The translations under genes and the position numbers were made by a program. Positions 47,729 to 59,700 of a stretch of DNA of 64,000 nucleotides are shown here, one piece after another. The stretch spans positions 177,443 through 241,442 of the forward strand of contig NC_030851.1 in the NCBI RefSeq assembly GCF_000208745.1, written 5' to 3'. This DNA comes from Theobroma cacao (lineage: Eukaryota > Streptophyta > Magnoliopsida > Malvales > Malvaceae). Numbering within the stretch: position 1 is the first letter of the stretch; every line of letters starts with the position of its first letter. The notes beneath the pieces were generated by a model. That model was not told the origin of the DNA, did no database searches, and worked only from the letters and a program-made list of their open reading frames with translations.

Positions 47729-50700
47729 TTACATGTGGGTCTCGAGAAATGCTAGTATAGCTAAACCCGCCGTCCAAACATCGTCGTCCAATACATGTTC
47801 CTCTGGGGAGTGACTTATGCCTCCCCGACAGCGGACAAATAACATCCCAACCTGTTCCAAAATGATGGCTACCATTACCATGTGGCGAGCAAAATTCACA
47901 TGCTATAACAAAGTCGTAAGTTAAAGCAAATAGAGAATGAACCTTGGTTAGATGAGACATGGCCATCGCATCATGTCCTGCTCCGCTCATTAGCACAGGA
48001 ACCTCATCTTGAATCTCCCCCATCATTTTGTTGAGAGCAGTGTAAGATGCAGATTTTAGCTGTGAACTCAGTTCAGGATCACAAATTACTGCATTTGCAT
48101 CATGCTGAAATGATCCATAGCAGAGAGAGTTAATCATTATCCTTGTTATGCAAATGCCTTGGAGAAAAAAAAAGAGTAAAGTTTCCTTACCTTTCGTTCA
48201 ATGATGCAAGATACAGAACGTCTATCGCATATTTGATACATCCGATTAGATAACTCATAAAGAACAGCCTCACGTCCCACATCATCGATTGCACGTAAAT
48301 CCACAGTGAACGTTACCTGTATGAGAGTTCATATTCACTGCTTATTAGCATTCCTGTTTAGGCTTACATTAAGATGTGTTCATGTAAGAATTTCTTGCCT
48401 GGCCTGGAATGACATTACTTGCACTTGGCCAGGTTGATATTTCTCCAACAGTACAGACAAGAGAAGTGGACAATGATTCCATGGTAAACTCGTTGTAATT
48501 ACCACTATCAGATAAGAAATCTCGAGGATGTTTACACAGACTTTCTAGCAATACAATCAGTTCGGCAGCAGCAGCCATAGGGTCCCTACGCATTGACATC
48601 GGTACTGTTCCGGCATGTCCCTGTGAACCTCTCACTGAAACCTGCGAAGCAGAACAGTTCAATAAATGAAAAACAAAAAGAAAGACTGAACTACTGTTAG
48701 GAACATTAGAATGTGAATATTTCACATATATCCAAGTTGAGAGCTTACAGCATTAGCTAAGACTTAACATATGTCATCAAACATCCATATGGACAGTAAG
48801 CCCAAGGTTGTAAAAAGGATCATAGAGCAAGTATGATTGAGAAGTTTCATGTATGTAATTTTGAAACGATAATATTTACCTTCATACGTGTCTGTCCAGC
48901 TATGCCTTTAACTACACCAAGAGGAAAACCAACCCATTCGAGTACAGGTCCTTGTTCAATGTGAAGCTGCAGCATCGAATCAAGTATTTGAAATCGAAAA
49001 CTAAGTTTTTTCATTCAAGATCCCAAAATAACTGGTATAGGTTTACTCTGATAATAATGCAATGCAGGCCAACATACCTCAACATAACCCCACACTGATG
49101 CAGGGTCATACTTCAGCTGTAGTAGACTTTCCTCTGCTATGTCTATGGAATTCCCCCTAAGAGAATCTTGCACTGTCACACCACTAAACGAGGATTATGC
49201 ATAAACATACTGATTATGGGCAGTGTAATACGTAGACATGAAAGGGGTGTTAATCAAGGAAACCTCTTATCTGATATCTTCAATGCTGTAACTGGTAAAA
49301 CACCAGCTACAGCAGCACTGCCTAAAAAGGTCGATTGAAACCTCACTCCCTCCTCATCGCTAAATGCAATCACCTGCAAGTTTCAACAAAATAACAATAA
49401 AATATCAAGAACTAGAATACTTTCAAAGCCATTCATTTTAAAGCATGTCCAGATGAAAAGTCAGTATCTTTTCAACAGATAAAGTAATCAAGATGTATCA
49501 GGTGAAAAAGAAAAAACTGGAATATAGCTTGGCTAACTTGCCTCGATTGGTCGTTTTAATTCTCCCAACTTGCCATTGCTTTTCAAAACTTTTAATGCAG
49601 ATATAGCAGAAATTATACCTAATGACCCATCAAATATGCCAGCATCAACAACAGTATCCTATTCGCAAAGGAGATTTTTCAACTATCAGAATGACTGTGC
49701 CATTCATATTTTGAATCATGAAAATGAGTAAATTTTGGAAAGGGAAAGGCGTCACCAAATGAGAGCCAATCAACAGAGCTTGAGCACTCGAATTGATTCC
49801 CCCAACTCGACCATGCAAATTGCCCATGGAATCCACCCACCTGCAAATCAAAATAACCATTAGTCCAGAGATTAAGAAACCCTGAGTAAGATTTTTCACA
49901 GAAGGTAGAAAGCTAACGTTCTCAAACCAGCATCCTCCATCCATTCCCGAATAAGAATTCCTGCCCTCACAGAAGCTGGGCTCATAAATGTTCTCTCAAG
50001 ATAGCCATCAGCATCACTCACCTATTAATTGAGGCAAATATATTAAAGTTAAAAGTTAACCAACTTTGCTGCCACAACAACTCAACTGGTCACTGATCAG
50101 TAATCAAATTTGGATGCTCCAACTACATAACCATTGCTAGATCCAATTGCAGTGTGTAATAATCAGTTCAATTCTCATTGAATAAAATTCCATCACTTAT
50201 CCAAAAGAATTAATTAGTTCAATTCTTGAGAATTAAGTGCCTAAGTAGCAGATGTACACTGTTAAGCAGACTCAAGAAATGAATTTCTCTGCATTCTGTT
50301 TACTGGTTTAATGATTTCTAACAGATATGATATGATATCAAGAATTTCTGGGTCAGGAAATAGAAGCAAAGTCTCTGTCTTTTTATGTTTTCCTGTTGTT
50401 ATTTGTAATCTGATAAAATAAGAAAAAGCTCATCTTTGAGACTTTGACCGCATCATCTTTGCCTATCAAGGAAAGAAAACTGTCAAAAATAAAAATTGAT
50501 AAAGATATGAAATGTTAAATACCTTTCCAAGCTCATTAAGCCTTGCAACTGCCTCGTTCCTCAATATTTCTGAATGCAAAGCGCTGGTCTTGCCTTCTTT
50601 ATCTTCAATAACCAAACAAGAGAAACACAAAAAGAAAACATTAGCATGGGCAGGTAGCTACTATTGCGGAGACAAAAATGGAAGGAATACAGAGAAGACA

Positions 50701-51037
50701 ATTTCAATTTTTCTGCTTTCTTTATGCTTTCTTGTACAGGACAACTTCGGTTTTGTTGGAAACATAGTTCTCGGATAACTAAAAGAGCCTCACTTTATTG
50801 TGTACAGGAAAACGTAAAAGAGTTTCAAATTGAAAAATTTATTCATTGTCAAGAAACCCAATCTCAGAACAAATTCAACGTTTGAAACAAGAAAGAAATG
50901 GAAATACCAGCAGGATAGAGATAAAAGGCAGAAGGAGAAGAAGCAACGGAACGGGTCGATAGAAGACTGAGCAAGAAAGAGAAGGAGAAAAAGAGATCAA
51001 AAGAAAGAGAGAAATGTGAAATCCTGGTAGCTGTCAT
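47729..51037 (-). CDS. AAH: Allantoate deiminase (allantoate amidohydrolase)
   Basis: Purine catabolism enzyme of the M20 metallopeptidase family: allantoate to ureidoglycine, CO2 and ammonia, using Mn2+, in the endoplasmic reticulum. It releases nitrogen for recycling. Twelve exons: 51037-50908, 50602-50523, 50021-49918, 49840-49756, 49658-49542, 49373-49264, 49183-49078, 48966-48880, 48641-48399, 48316-48191, 48104-47943 and 47851-47729 (490 residues; Arabidopsis about 525). The N-terminus has a hydrophobic signal (FSLSFDLFFSFSFLLSLLS). Metal-site segments: LLIGSHLDTV, GIFDGSLG, FSDEEGVRF, ELHIEQGP, GHDAMAM and the last His in GGISHSPEEH. The C-terminus (MLFVRCRGGISHSP, HVLDDDV) is the AAH form, not the related ureidoglycolate hydrolase. 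Introns 5 (49541) and 9 (48398) start with GC. The upstream Met at 51097 is possible, but 51037 gives the better signal peptide. Confidence 0.95.
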
Positions 51038-53010
51038 GTCCGCCGGGGAAGAGCTTTGCAAAAAAACAAAATGCAGAGCCGAACAGCAGCCACGCAACTG
51101 ACCAGAGATAAAATTGGTGCACGTTTCTGCTCCCCTTGAATATTAATAAAGCAAAGCCAAAGGAAAAGCGGAGCACCCGACCTCCTTGGCGGGACCCAGG
51201 ATTCTCGTGGAATCCTGGTGACGTGGCGAGATCTTACGGGGAAAGGTTGCGCTCCTACGTGGAGATGCCATGCAGATGCAATAGCCAAACTAGTGGCAGC
51301 GGCAGAGCAGGGGTTGGTCACGTGCGCCTCTTCGTAGTTTGCGATTGCCAATTCCTACTTGCCTTTGGCTTTGGCTTTCATTGGGTTGGCTTTGCTAAGC
51401 CTAAGACAAAAAGTCGCAGTGGCCAAAACGTGGCTCGAGAGTCGTGAAGAGCCTGCACCCCACAGCCTACAGCTGGACTCCCCCACACACGTTTTGCCGT
51501 TCGCCTTCCTGCTTAGACTTTAGTGACTTTGTGGATCCCACTTGACCTGGACAGCAGCCATGGCAATTTCTGGCCACGAATCCATAACAGTAACAATTTT
51601 ATTTCATTGATAATCCTAACAATTCACTCCTGCAGTTTCTTTCCATATCCATACGTTTGTTTCTACAATTTGTAATGTCTTCTGTGTTCATATACTTGTT
51701 GTTATGATTTGTAATGTCCCAAAAATGGCAGATTTTCTGTTTTCACCATGATTTTTCTTTATATGTTTGTAATCAGAATCCAGGTTCCTTCTGCATTAAA
51801 CTGTTCTATTCCTTCTGCATTAAACTGTTCTATGTATGAGAAAGGCAAACTTCAGAGTGATTTTGCTCCTTTTCAATAGGGGATCAAAAAATCCACTTGA
51901 ACAACATGATTTAAACTAGTTTTAGTGAATGTACAGAGTTGGACAGGGACAGGATAGAACAGGATAGCCGATGTCTCTTGAACTTAGAATGGTGTTGCCC
52001 TGAAACTCTGATCCTTTGGAGTTGAGAACTGATTGGGTAATTTGGATTCACTCACACCAAGACAAAACAACGGTGGCTCTCATTGTTGTTGCAAGCTGGG
52101 TCCCTTATCGTGCTAAGTGCGAATCTTACTCACCCACAAAACCAGTACTAGTATTTTACTATTCATCACGCCATTAAGTCACCATTTAAATCACAACATA
52201 TATGGCAAGTTGTTGCACCTTAATTTCCTTTTCTTCATTATATTAAGTCTTCATGGGGATGCAAATGTGTTGCTTTTGGGGATCTGCAGATTGTTTTTCT
52301 GACGTTCTCTGCAGATGGTTTTTGGTGGTTGGAGGCTGATCGCCTCCTGGTTATGTTGATATAATTTATCATGAATTTAATGAATGAAATCCAGCGTTTC
52401 AAAAAAAAAAAGGTTTAAGTGTTAATGTATCACTTTGATCATATTTTAATCGATGATTATTCTGATGTCTTTCATTAATTGGGGGTTATCGCTATGTTTA
52501 AAGAGATTGATATTAAAGTTAAACAACTGGTCTGGCCTGCCGGCCATTGGTTCATCGCTAATCAACAGGATGCTTTATGTTTACAGTACAGATACCTTAG
52601 ACGGCGGCATGTTGCGTATATCTGCAATGTGCATGGAGTGCTTCTTGGTTTGCCACTTACACTGCCATTTTTAAGGATTTAGCTGGCACACACCCCTTCC
52701 TTCTTCCAGAATCCTTCTCCAAATTGAACTTGTACTGGTATTAAATAAATACATAAGCTTGTCCGAGGTTGGCAAAATCTTAACATGATCAAATCGTCTG
52801 CAAGAATAAGGCAAGTTGGAGCTTGATATGGCTGGCTCGGGCAGGGTAGGATAGGAACAGCATACCGGTTTAGGCGCTGGCCTACTATCACTGGAGGCCC
52901 AATTTTGGACCAATAGGCCTGACCAAACGGTCCACACCAATCCAGTGTTTAACCCAAAAAATTGGCGGCCTAAGCCCTGACGCTGAGAGGGTTTATGGCT
53001 GTGGTTTTAG
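51038..53010. other. Intergenic between divergent AAH and the DYW PPR gene
   Basis: About 2 kb shared by two divergent promoters. It contains a 24-bp tandem duplication at 51785-51833. Frames at 52453-52682 do not resemble any family I recognise. No RNA gene seen. Confidence 0.5.
51785..51833. repeat. 24-bp perfect tandem duplication
   Basis: The unit TTCCTTCTGCATTAAACTGTTCTA occurs twice back to back, giving a short recent duplication in the intergenic region. Confidence 0.9.
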
Positions 53011-55155
53011 ATGCCGTGGCCAATGCCGCCTTCGTGCTACTCTTCTGTTAGCGTCCTCGTTTCGGAAACCCTCATCGCTTCGTTAATCAGCTGTTTCAAA
53101 GCATCAATGTCCGGCAAGAGGGTTTCGGTTCTGACCTTCAACTCTCTCACCGCTTTATCCAAGGTACGTTCTTCACGACGTGTCTCTGATTCAGTCAGAT
53201 GTTTCAATAAATTTCTCAGCACTGCCACTGAAAGATGGGATTTTAATAGCCCTAACAGTGCGTCTCACTTTGAGAATCCTCCATATGATACCCAAAATCC
53301 TATAGATTATCAGCAAAAACAAAATGGGCGGGCCTTAAACCCTGGCCGGGGTTTTGGGGAATGCCCTGTGAATGCTTATGTGGGGAGTGCAGTTGGGGAC
53401 AATCATAATCATGGTGCTGATTTGCGGCAAAGGGGAAATCAGAACGGTGGCGTGGGTCAAAGTGGGAACTTTAGTAATGGGAATTTACAGATAAATTTGC
53501 ATAGTAGTTATGAAAATGGTTCTTGGAGAGGTGATGAGCAAAGCTCAAAAGGGTTCCATCAGAATCACAGTGGAATGCATTGGGAAAGCGCAAGAAATGA
53601 ATTGCAGAACAACTCAGTTTATGAAAATGGAAACTTTGGAGGATACGGGGCTAATGCTCAAAATAATGCCAATGTGCAGAATCAAGGAGGGTGGTCTTGG
53701 GAGGGGCCTACAGAGGTGAGACAGAATCAAAATAACCTTAATTTACAAAGGTTTTCAGAATCTCAGGGAAGCTTGAATCAGAGCTATGTGCAAAACAACT
53801 GGCAGTTTCAGCAAAGCCAAAGTGATCAGCATGGAGCAAATTTCAGTCAGTACCAGCAGAATCGACAAGATATTTATAATGCTAATCCTTATGGTCTGGT
53901 ATCGGCTACTTCTAATCCCGAGGGAGAGTCAACTGAGGTTTCTGAAACTAGCTCAAATAATGCTACGGTTGAGACGCTGGATGAATTTTGCCGGAAAGGG
54001 AATGTTAAAGAAGCAGTGGAAGTTTTGGGGTCGATGGAAAAGCAAGGTGTTCATGTGGATTTGCCCCGAATGTTGCAGTTAATGAAGGCATGTGGGGAAG
54101 TAAAAGCTTTAAAAGAAGCGAAAACTGTTCATGAACACCTCATAAGATCATTTTCACCTTTGAAAATAAGCATCTGCAACAAGATTTTAGAGATCTACTC
54201 AAAATGTGGTTCTATGGATGACTCATTCGAGGTGTTTGATAAAATGCGAAGGCGCAATTTGACATCTTGGGATACCATGATAACATGGCTTGCTAAGAAT
54301 GGGCTAGGGGAGGACGCCCTTGATCTTTTTTCTGAGTTTAAGAAGACAGGGTTGAAACCAGACGGTAAAATGTTCATTGGAGTCTTTTCAGCTTGTGGTG
54401 TCGTGAGTGATGTTAATGAGGGCATGCTGCACTTTGCATCAATGAGCAGTGAGTATGGCATTGTCCCATCCATGGAGCATTACGTGGGTGTTGTTGACAT
54501 GCTGGGGAGTACAGGGCATCTGGATGAAGCATTGGAATTCATTGAAAAGATGCCATTAGAGCCCAGTGTTGATGTCTGGGAAACTTTAATGAATCTCTGC
54601 AGAGTTCATGGGCACTTGGAACTTGGGGATCAATGTGCTGAACTTGTGGAGCAGTTAGATCCCTCCCGCTTGAATGAACAATCAAAGGCAGGCCTCATAC
54701 CTTTGAAAGATTCTGACCTTGCAAAACAGAATGATAAGAAGAAGTTGCCAAGTCAAAGTCCTCTTGAAGTCAGGAGCAGGGTTCATGAGTATCGTGCAGG
54801 AGATACATCACATCCTGAGAATGATAGAATCTATAAACTGCTAAGAAGTTTGAAAGAGCACATGAAAGAAGCTGGTTATATTCCAGAGACAAGATTTGTT
54901 TTGCATGATATAGACCAGGAAAGTAAGGAAGAAGCTCTTCTTGCTCATAGTGAGAGACTTGCTCTTGCTAATGGTCTCCTCACTACTCCAGCTCGTGGAC
55001 AGATTCGCATAATCAAGAATCTCCGTGTTTGTGGCGATTGCCATGCTGCATTTAAGATCATGTCAAAGATTGTTGGCAGAGAGATTGTAATGCGAGATGC
55101 TAAGAGGTTTCATCATTTCAATCAAGGGATATGTTCTTGCCGAGATTATTGGTGA
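53011..55155 (+). CDS. DYW-type PPR protein, MEF8/MEF8S-like RNA editing factor
   Basis: Intronless. The frame opens at 53011 (714 residues), but Met33 at 53107 (MSGKRVSVLTF) is the likelier start for a mitochondrial transit peptide, giving 682. A long Asn/Gln/Gly-rich, low-complexity region (about 80-290) precedes a short PPR tract of only about four to five repeats (about 312-520; SICNKILEIYSKCGSMDD, MFIGVFSACGVVSD). Then come E-type motifs and a DYW cytidine-deaminase domain: HSE zinc/catalytic motif (AHSERLALANGL), CxxCH (CGDCH) and the terminal C-x-C-RDYW. The usual PG box (PGxSWI) is not recognisable; VRSRVHEYRAGD stands there. Members with few PPRs and this layout (Arabidopsis At2g25580 MEF8, At4g32450 MEF8S; also At2g15690) edit many sites, often with partner PPRs. 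Orthology to MEF8 rather than DYW2 is from remembered segments only. Confidence 0.88.
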   Translation: MPWPMPPSCYSSVSVLVSETLIASLISCFKASMSGKRVSVLTFNSLTALSKVRSSRRVSDSVRCFNKFLSTATERWDFNSPNSASHFENPPYDTQNPIDYQQKQNGRALNPGRGFGECPVNAYVGSAVGDNHNHGADLRQRGNQNGGVGQSGNFSNGNLQINLHSSYENGSWRGDEQSSKGFHQNHSGMHWESARNELQNNSVYENGNFGGYGANAQNNANVQNQGGWSWEGPTEVRQNQNNLNLQRFSESQGSLNQSYVQNNWQFQQSQSDQHGANFSQYQQNRQDIYNANPYGLVSATSNPEGESTEVSETSSNNATVETLDEFCRKGNVKEAVEVLGSMEKQGVHVDLPRMLQLMKACGEVKALKEAKTVHEHLIRSFSPLKISICNKILEIYSKCGSMDDSFEVFDKMRRRNLTSWDTMITWLAKNGLGEDALDLFSEFKKTGLKPDGKMFIGVFSACGVVSDVNEGMLHFASMSSEYGIVPSMEHYVGVVDMLGSTGHLDEALEFIEKMPLEPSVDVWETLMNLCRVHGHLELGDQCAELVEQLDPSRLNEQSKAGLIPLKDSDLAKQNDKKKLPSQSPLEVRSRVHEYRAGDTSHPENDRIYKLLRSLKEHMKEAGYIPETRFVLHDIDQESKEEALLAHSERLALANGLLTTPARGQIRIIKNLRVCGDCHAAFKIMSKIVGREIVMRDAKRFHHFNQGICSCRDYW

Positions 55156-56702
55156 TTAAAATAAAACTTGAGGTATCATTTATCTCAACTCTCCTTTTTA
55201 CATTTTTGAAGGGCATCTGTAATATGTTAGATAAAGGAAGATATGAATAACCCAGCTAGTAGCAGTGTGATTCGAAATAACTTTCTTTGACTTGTTGATG
55301 CCCTTGTACTTGATATTAGCTGCAATTGGTTGTACTTCGATTAAGTAACCCTGTATGATGCAGAACATTAAAATGCTTCAGACTCAGAATATCTGCCAGC
55401 CAACTTTATTTTTGTGGCCTGTGACTCCAAGACAGGGAAAGGTGCTATTGTGAACCGGCTCTCACCAGAAACAGGATGTGAAAGGATTGATTCTTCCCGA
55501 AGATGAAGTTAGAAAGAAGCTGAGAGAAGAGGAAAGGAGAGAGAGAAGGGGATTTGAAATCGTGGTGCTAAATGGACTCGGAAGGTGTCTTGGTTGAGGG
55601 TCTTTAGTGCTTTCTTCCACGATGACCTGCCCTACTGAAAGCTCGTTCATCTGCTAGCCACCAGTAAAGGAACATGCATGGTCGAATTGGAGATTTTTAA
55701 TGAACCGAGTTCCTTTTGAAAATTTGATCCCATTGGTTCCTAAACTAACCAATATCCATACGAATATATTGTTTATTCAGAGTGACTGATCTGTGTTATT
55801 TTTGGGTACAAAGTGACTGATCTTTTTAAGTTCAATTCGTATTGTACACCAAGAAACAAAAAAGAAGTTTTGAATAGATATTCATTTTTATGCCAATGGG
55901 GATGCCCTCTCTCTCGTTGAACTCATTAATGACAATGGGGTTTTTTTCTTTTTCCTTTTTGTTTGTGATTGATCTGGAGCAGGTGGTGCAATGAGTAATA
56001 GCGAATTCAGATTAATTTTGATTCTTAATGCATAATAGAGCCCTTTTCAGATTTTGTTTTTGATCGTTAAAAAGTGGTCCTCCCTTGATAAATCTCGAAA
56101 TCCTACTTAAAAAGTCATTTAAAATTTTAAGAAGAGAACAACAGGACGACAAAAGAAGAAGAAACAGAATACAGAAAACTACGTTGGTGTCCTGGTGCCA
56201 CGCTTATTGGTGAAGTCTAAAATGCACTCTTTGTTGGGTATAAATAGGTCAAGTTGTAGTTGTAACATTGTTGGGTTATGTCTTCTAACTAAAAAACACA
56301 GGAGTCGCAAACTGAACCAATAAGAGAAAAACCTAGAAAACTGAATTTGGTCGGGGAAGGGTCTGGGTGCAAAATTCATATACAAAGCATAAAGTGGTAA
56401 GTGGAAGTGAAAGTCTTTTCGATGGAGAGGAGAGGGCTGAGCCATGAGGAGTGAGGATGGGGCAAGGCTAATATCATGTCTTGAAGATGAAAGTGCCGTC
56501 ACGGTGGCTATAATGTTGTATTTGATGTTTTCTGTTCACCAAGCGTTCGTGTAAATGCTTGCTCCTTTTGGGTCCTCTTCCTCTTCCTCCTACTGCATCT
56601 TCTTTTCTGTTTATATTTGTCTCCTCACTCACATTCTGCGTCTTCGCTTTCTTTTTATTTTTTATTTTATTTGCAGGTAGTACCTGATGAAGGCATTTTG
56701 CA
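55156..56702. other. Intergenic / INTS7 5' region
   Basis: PPR 3' flank, then about 1.2 kb non-coding. A polypyrimidine tract with CAG just before 56678 (TTTATTTGCAG) suggests a 5' UTR intron acceptor of INTS7, about 25 bp upstream of its ATG. Confidence 0.5.
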
Positions 56703-59700
56703 ATGGACAAAATATCGGCTGCTTGTGCCATGGAATGGAGCATCCAGCTCGACAAGGCTCTCCGCTCCAATAACCCAGGTTTCATCTGCTTCTGTTGTCC
56801 TTTTCCTTTAACAAACTCCAACACCAACCCCATTTCTTCTTCTTCTTCTATGTTTTAAGCACTGTTGGGAAACTCATATGTTTTTTCTCAAACAAATTCA
56901 ATAGCAATACAATTGTTTCACCACTAACAAGAATTTCTCCTTATTCAGCTCGAGCTGTGGAGGCCATATTACAGACTGGATCAAGACTTGAACAGTGGAG
57001 ACAAGAACCAGAAGCAACTAAGGCAATATGCTCCATCTTTGGTTTGGTCCCTGGCGAGGACAGGCTTTTTGCCAACACAATACTATTAAGGCTTGCAGAC
57101 GCATTTCAGTCTGGTGATAAAAACATCAGGCTATCTGTTGTCAGAATTTTCTTGAAAAATAGTAGGTATGACAGAAGCAAGAAAAATAGGAAACGAACGA
57201 GAGCAACTTTTCTGAATGGCAGAGTGTATAACCATGCAGAACTTTTGAGGAGAGTAAAGGTTGTTTTTGACACAGGTGATGTTGAGTCGAGAGCATTGGC
57301 TTTAATTCTCTTTGGTTGTTGGGCTGATTTTGCAAAAGATAGTGCAGAGATACGTTACTTGGTACTTTCCAGTATGGTCTCTTCTTATGTTATGGAGGTG
57401 AGTCTGGTGTCTCAACATCAGTATTTCTTCTGCGAAAACTCAAATGTTCTATTTGTTGTTATTAATATATTCTTGCTACTCTGTTTTTATCTTAAAGAAT
57501 GGTGATTAGCTGAGCTTGTTGAGCCAAATCTAAGGCATTTAACTTAAAATTGGGGTCCTCAATGGGTTTAGATATTATATATACTCACAAAACATACACA
57601 TGCGCAGACACATATCTTGCCTCTTAGATTCAGCTACCCACCTTTTTAAACAGAGATAAGAAACAAAGGATAAGAAATCTTCTTGTTGGCTATTGCCCTT
57701 ATTGACATGCCACTTGCAGTGACTTATTATTTGTAGAAAATGAGTAGAACTTATTTGCGGCCTTTGCTTGGTTTCTATAGGTGAAAGCATCATTGTTTGC
57801 TGCTGGTTGCTTTTGTGAGTTAGCAAATGACTTTGCATCTGTTGTCTTGGAGATGCTGGTGAATATGATGGCTTCCTCAGAAACACTGCCAGCTGTAAGG
57901 TTGGCTGGTGCGAATGTTTTTACTAGAATGGTTTGCTCATATTCAGTTTCAAGTAGAGCTTACAAGGTTTTGTATCTCTCTTTCACTCGCTCATATCCTG
58001 AAACATGCATATTCCAATTTGAACATGTAGATGTATCTTTCTGGTTATTGTGCAAAATTATGGCCCAGTCCACTCAGGCCTCCAGAGGACAATTTTTCTA
58101 AGTTTTTTCCAGGATCATATCATGGAATGGTACATGATTTTTCAGGGAATTTTTCACATGTTATTTTGCAGAGGAAACGCTTAATATTAAATGAGTTATT
58201 GTCTCTTGCATCCCTTTAAAAGAACTGAGTCTTACTCTTGAGGCATATAAATGCATATATTTCAAAATTTTCTAACATATCATTCTCTGACTTCTCCAAT
58301 TTTTTTCTTTGGTTGACAAAAGTGTGACCATTTTAGATATAATGAAAATTTCATTGACAAGTAGAAGTCCATTCATTATTCAGAAAAATAAAGCGATTAT
58401 GTTAGTGACAAGATTACTATTGTCAAAATTTATTCTTTCACCAGACTCTCTGTTTTGGATCTTTTCATTTTAGATACAATTAACCATTTCTTTCTTTTAG
58501 ACTGGTGTAAAGCTGGTGTCAGATTCTTCAGAGCAGAATTTTGTTGTTGCTATGCTGGTATCACTCTCAAAACTTGTTTCCAAGTCAACAGGTCTTATTT
58601 CTGAGCAGGTACTTCTTCCGGCATCAGTTCATGTGGTTGGGTCAGGGCCCAGCATACTGCTTGTTTAGTTTTGCTAAATATTTTCTTTCCACTTGAATAC
58701 AGGTGGACTTGCTTTTATCATGTCTTAGCCAGGAAAATCCTGGGCAGTTGAGAGTAACAGCATTAAGGTGCTTACATCTTATTTTTGTAAAAGAAGGGTG
58801 TTGCTCTCCTGTTAATGTGCATGTGATCAAAACATTATTCACCATAGCAGATGAACCTGAACTGCCATCAGTCATGCAATGTGGAGCTCTGCAGATTTTA
58901 CATAAGGTTATCTCTAAGCCAATGATAAATTAGTTATTTAGTATTGGTAGATTTAAACTCTGTTGATGCATTTTGGGCAATTTGCAGATCCTTTTGTATA
59001 CACTACCTATTCTCCCTTCTTTCAAGATGCTTGAATTTGCTCAGCTGTTAGCCATTCTAGAAAATGCTTCCCAGTCCCCAATCATGTCCAAGAGCCTTGC
59101 AGCTCTTTGTGTTCTGACAGATGTGTCAACCAAACTTTGGGCAAAATCGGAAAGTGAATCTTTTGTTGTTTGTTCCTCACCTTTGCCATCACGGGTCATC
59201 TCATTAATTATGGAGCGGCTTAGCTCACTGATAAAAGCATTACCTGACACTTGTCAGACCAACTCCAGAATATGTCAAGAAGTTAAAAGCCTGCTAAATC
59301 TTATGCTTCAGCTGGTTGGAGAACATCCAGATTTGGGTGCAATGGTGCTGGATGAAATGAGTTCTTTTATTGAATATTTCGTGAATCTCAAGGAAAATTT
59401 CATGGCTATTAGACAAATTGATACCTCTGAGATTATGGACTCTGAAGGAGAAAAATGGAAAGTCTTCAGGTCCAAGCTTTTATCTATTATACACACATTT
59501 GTGGCTGCCTGTCTTCAAAATCTCAATGAAGCTGGTGCAATCACTACCAATGTCTTTGACAAATTAAAGCTTCTGGTGGAGCTTCTACATCATGGCAGGG
59601 TGTTTGATTGCTATACACGTACCATTTACTCTTTACTGTTGCATTCTCATCTTTTTGGAAAAATTGATATTTTTCTTATCAAGCATCCATTTAAGCATGA

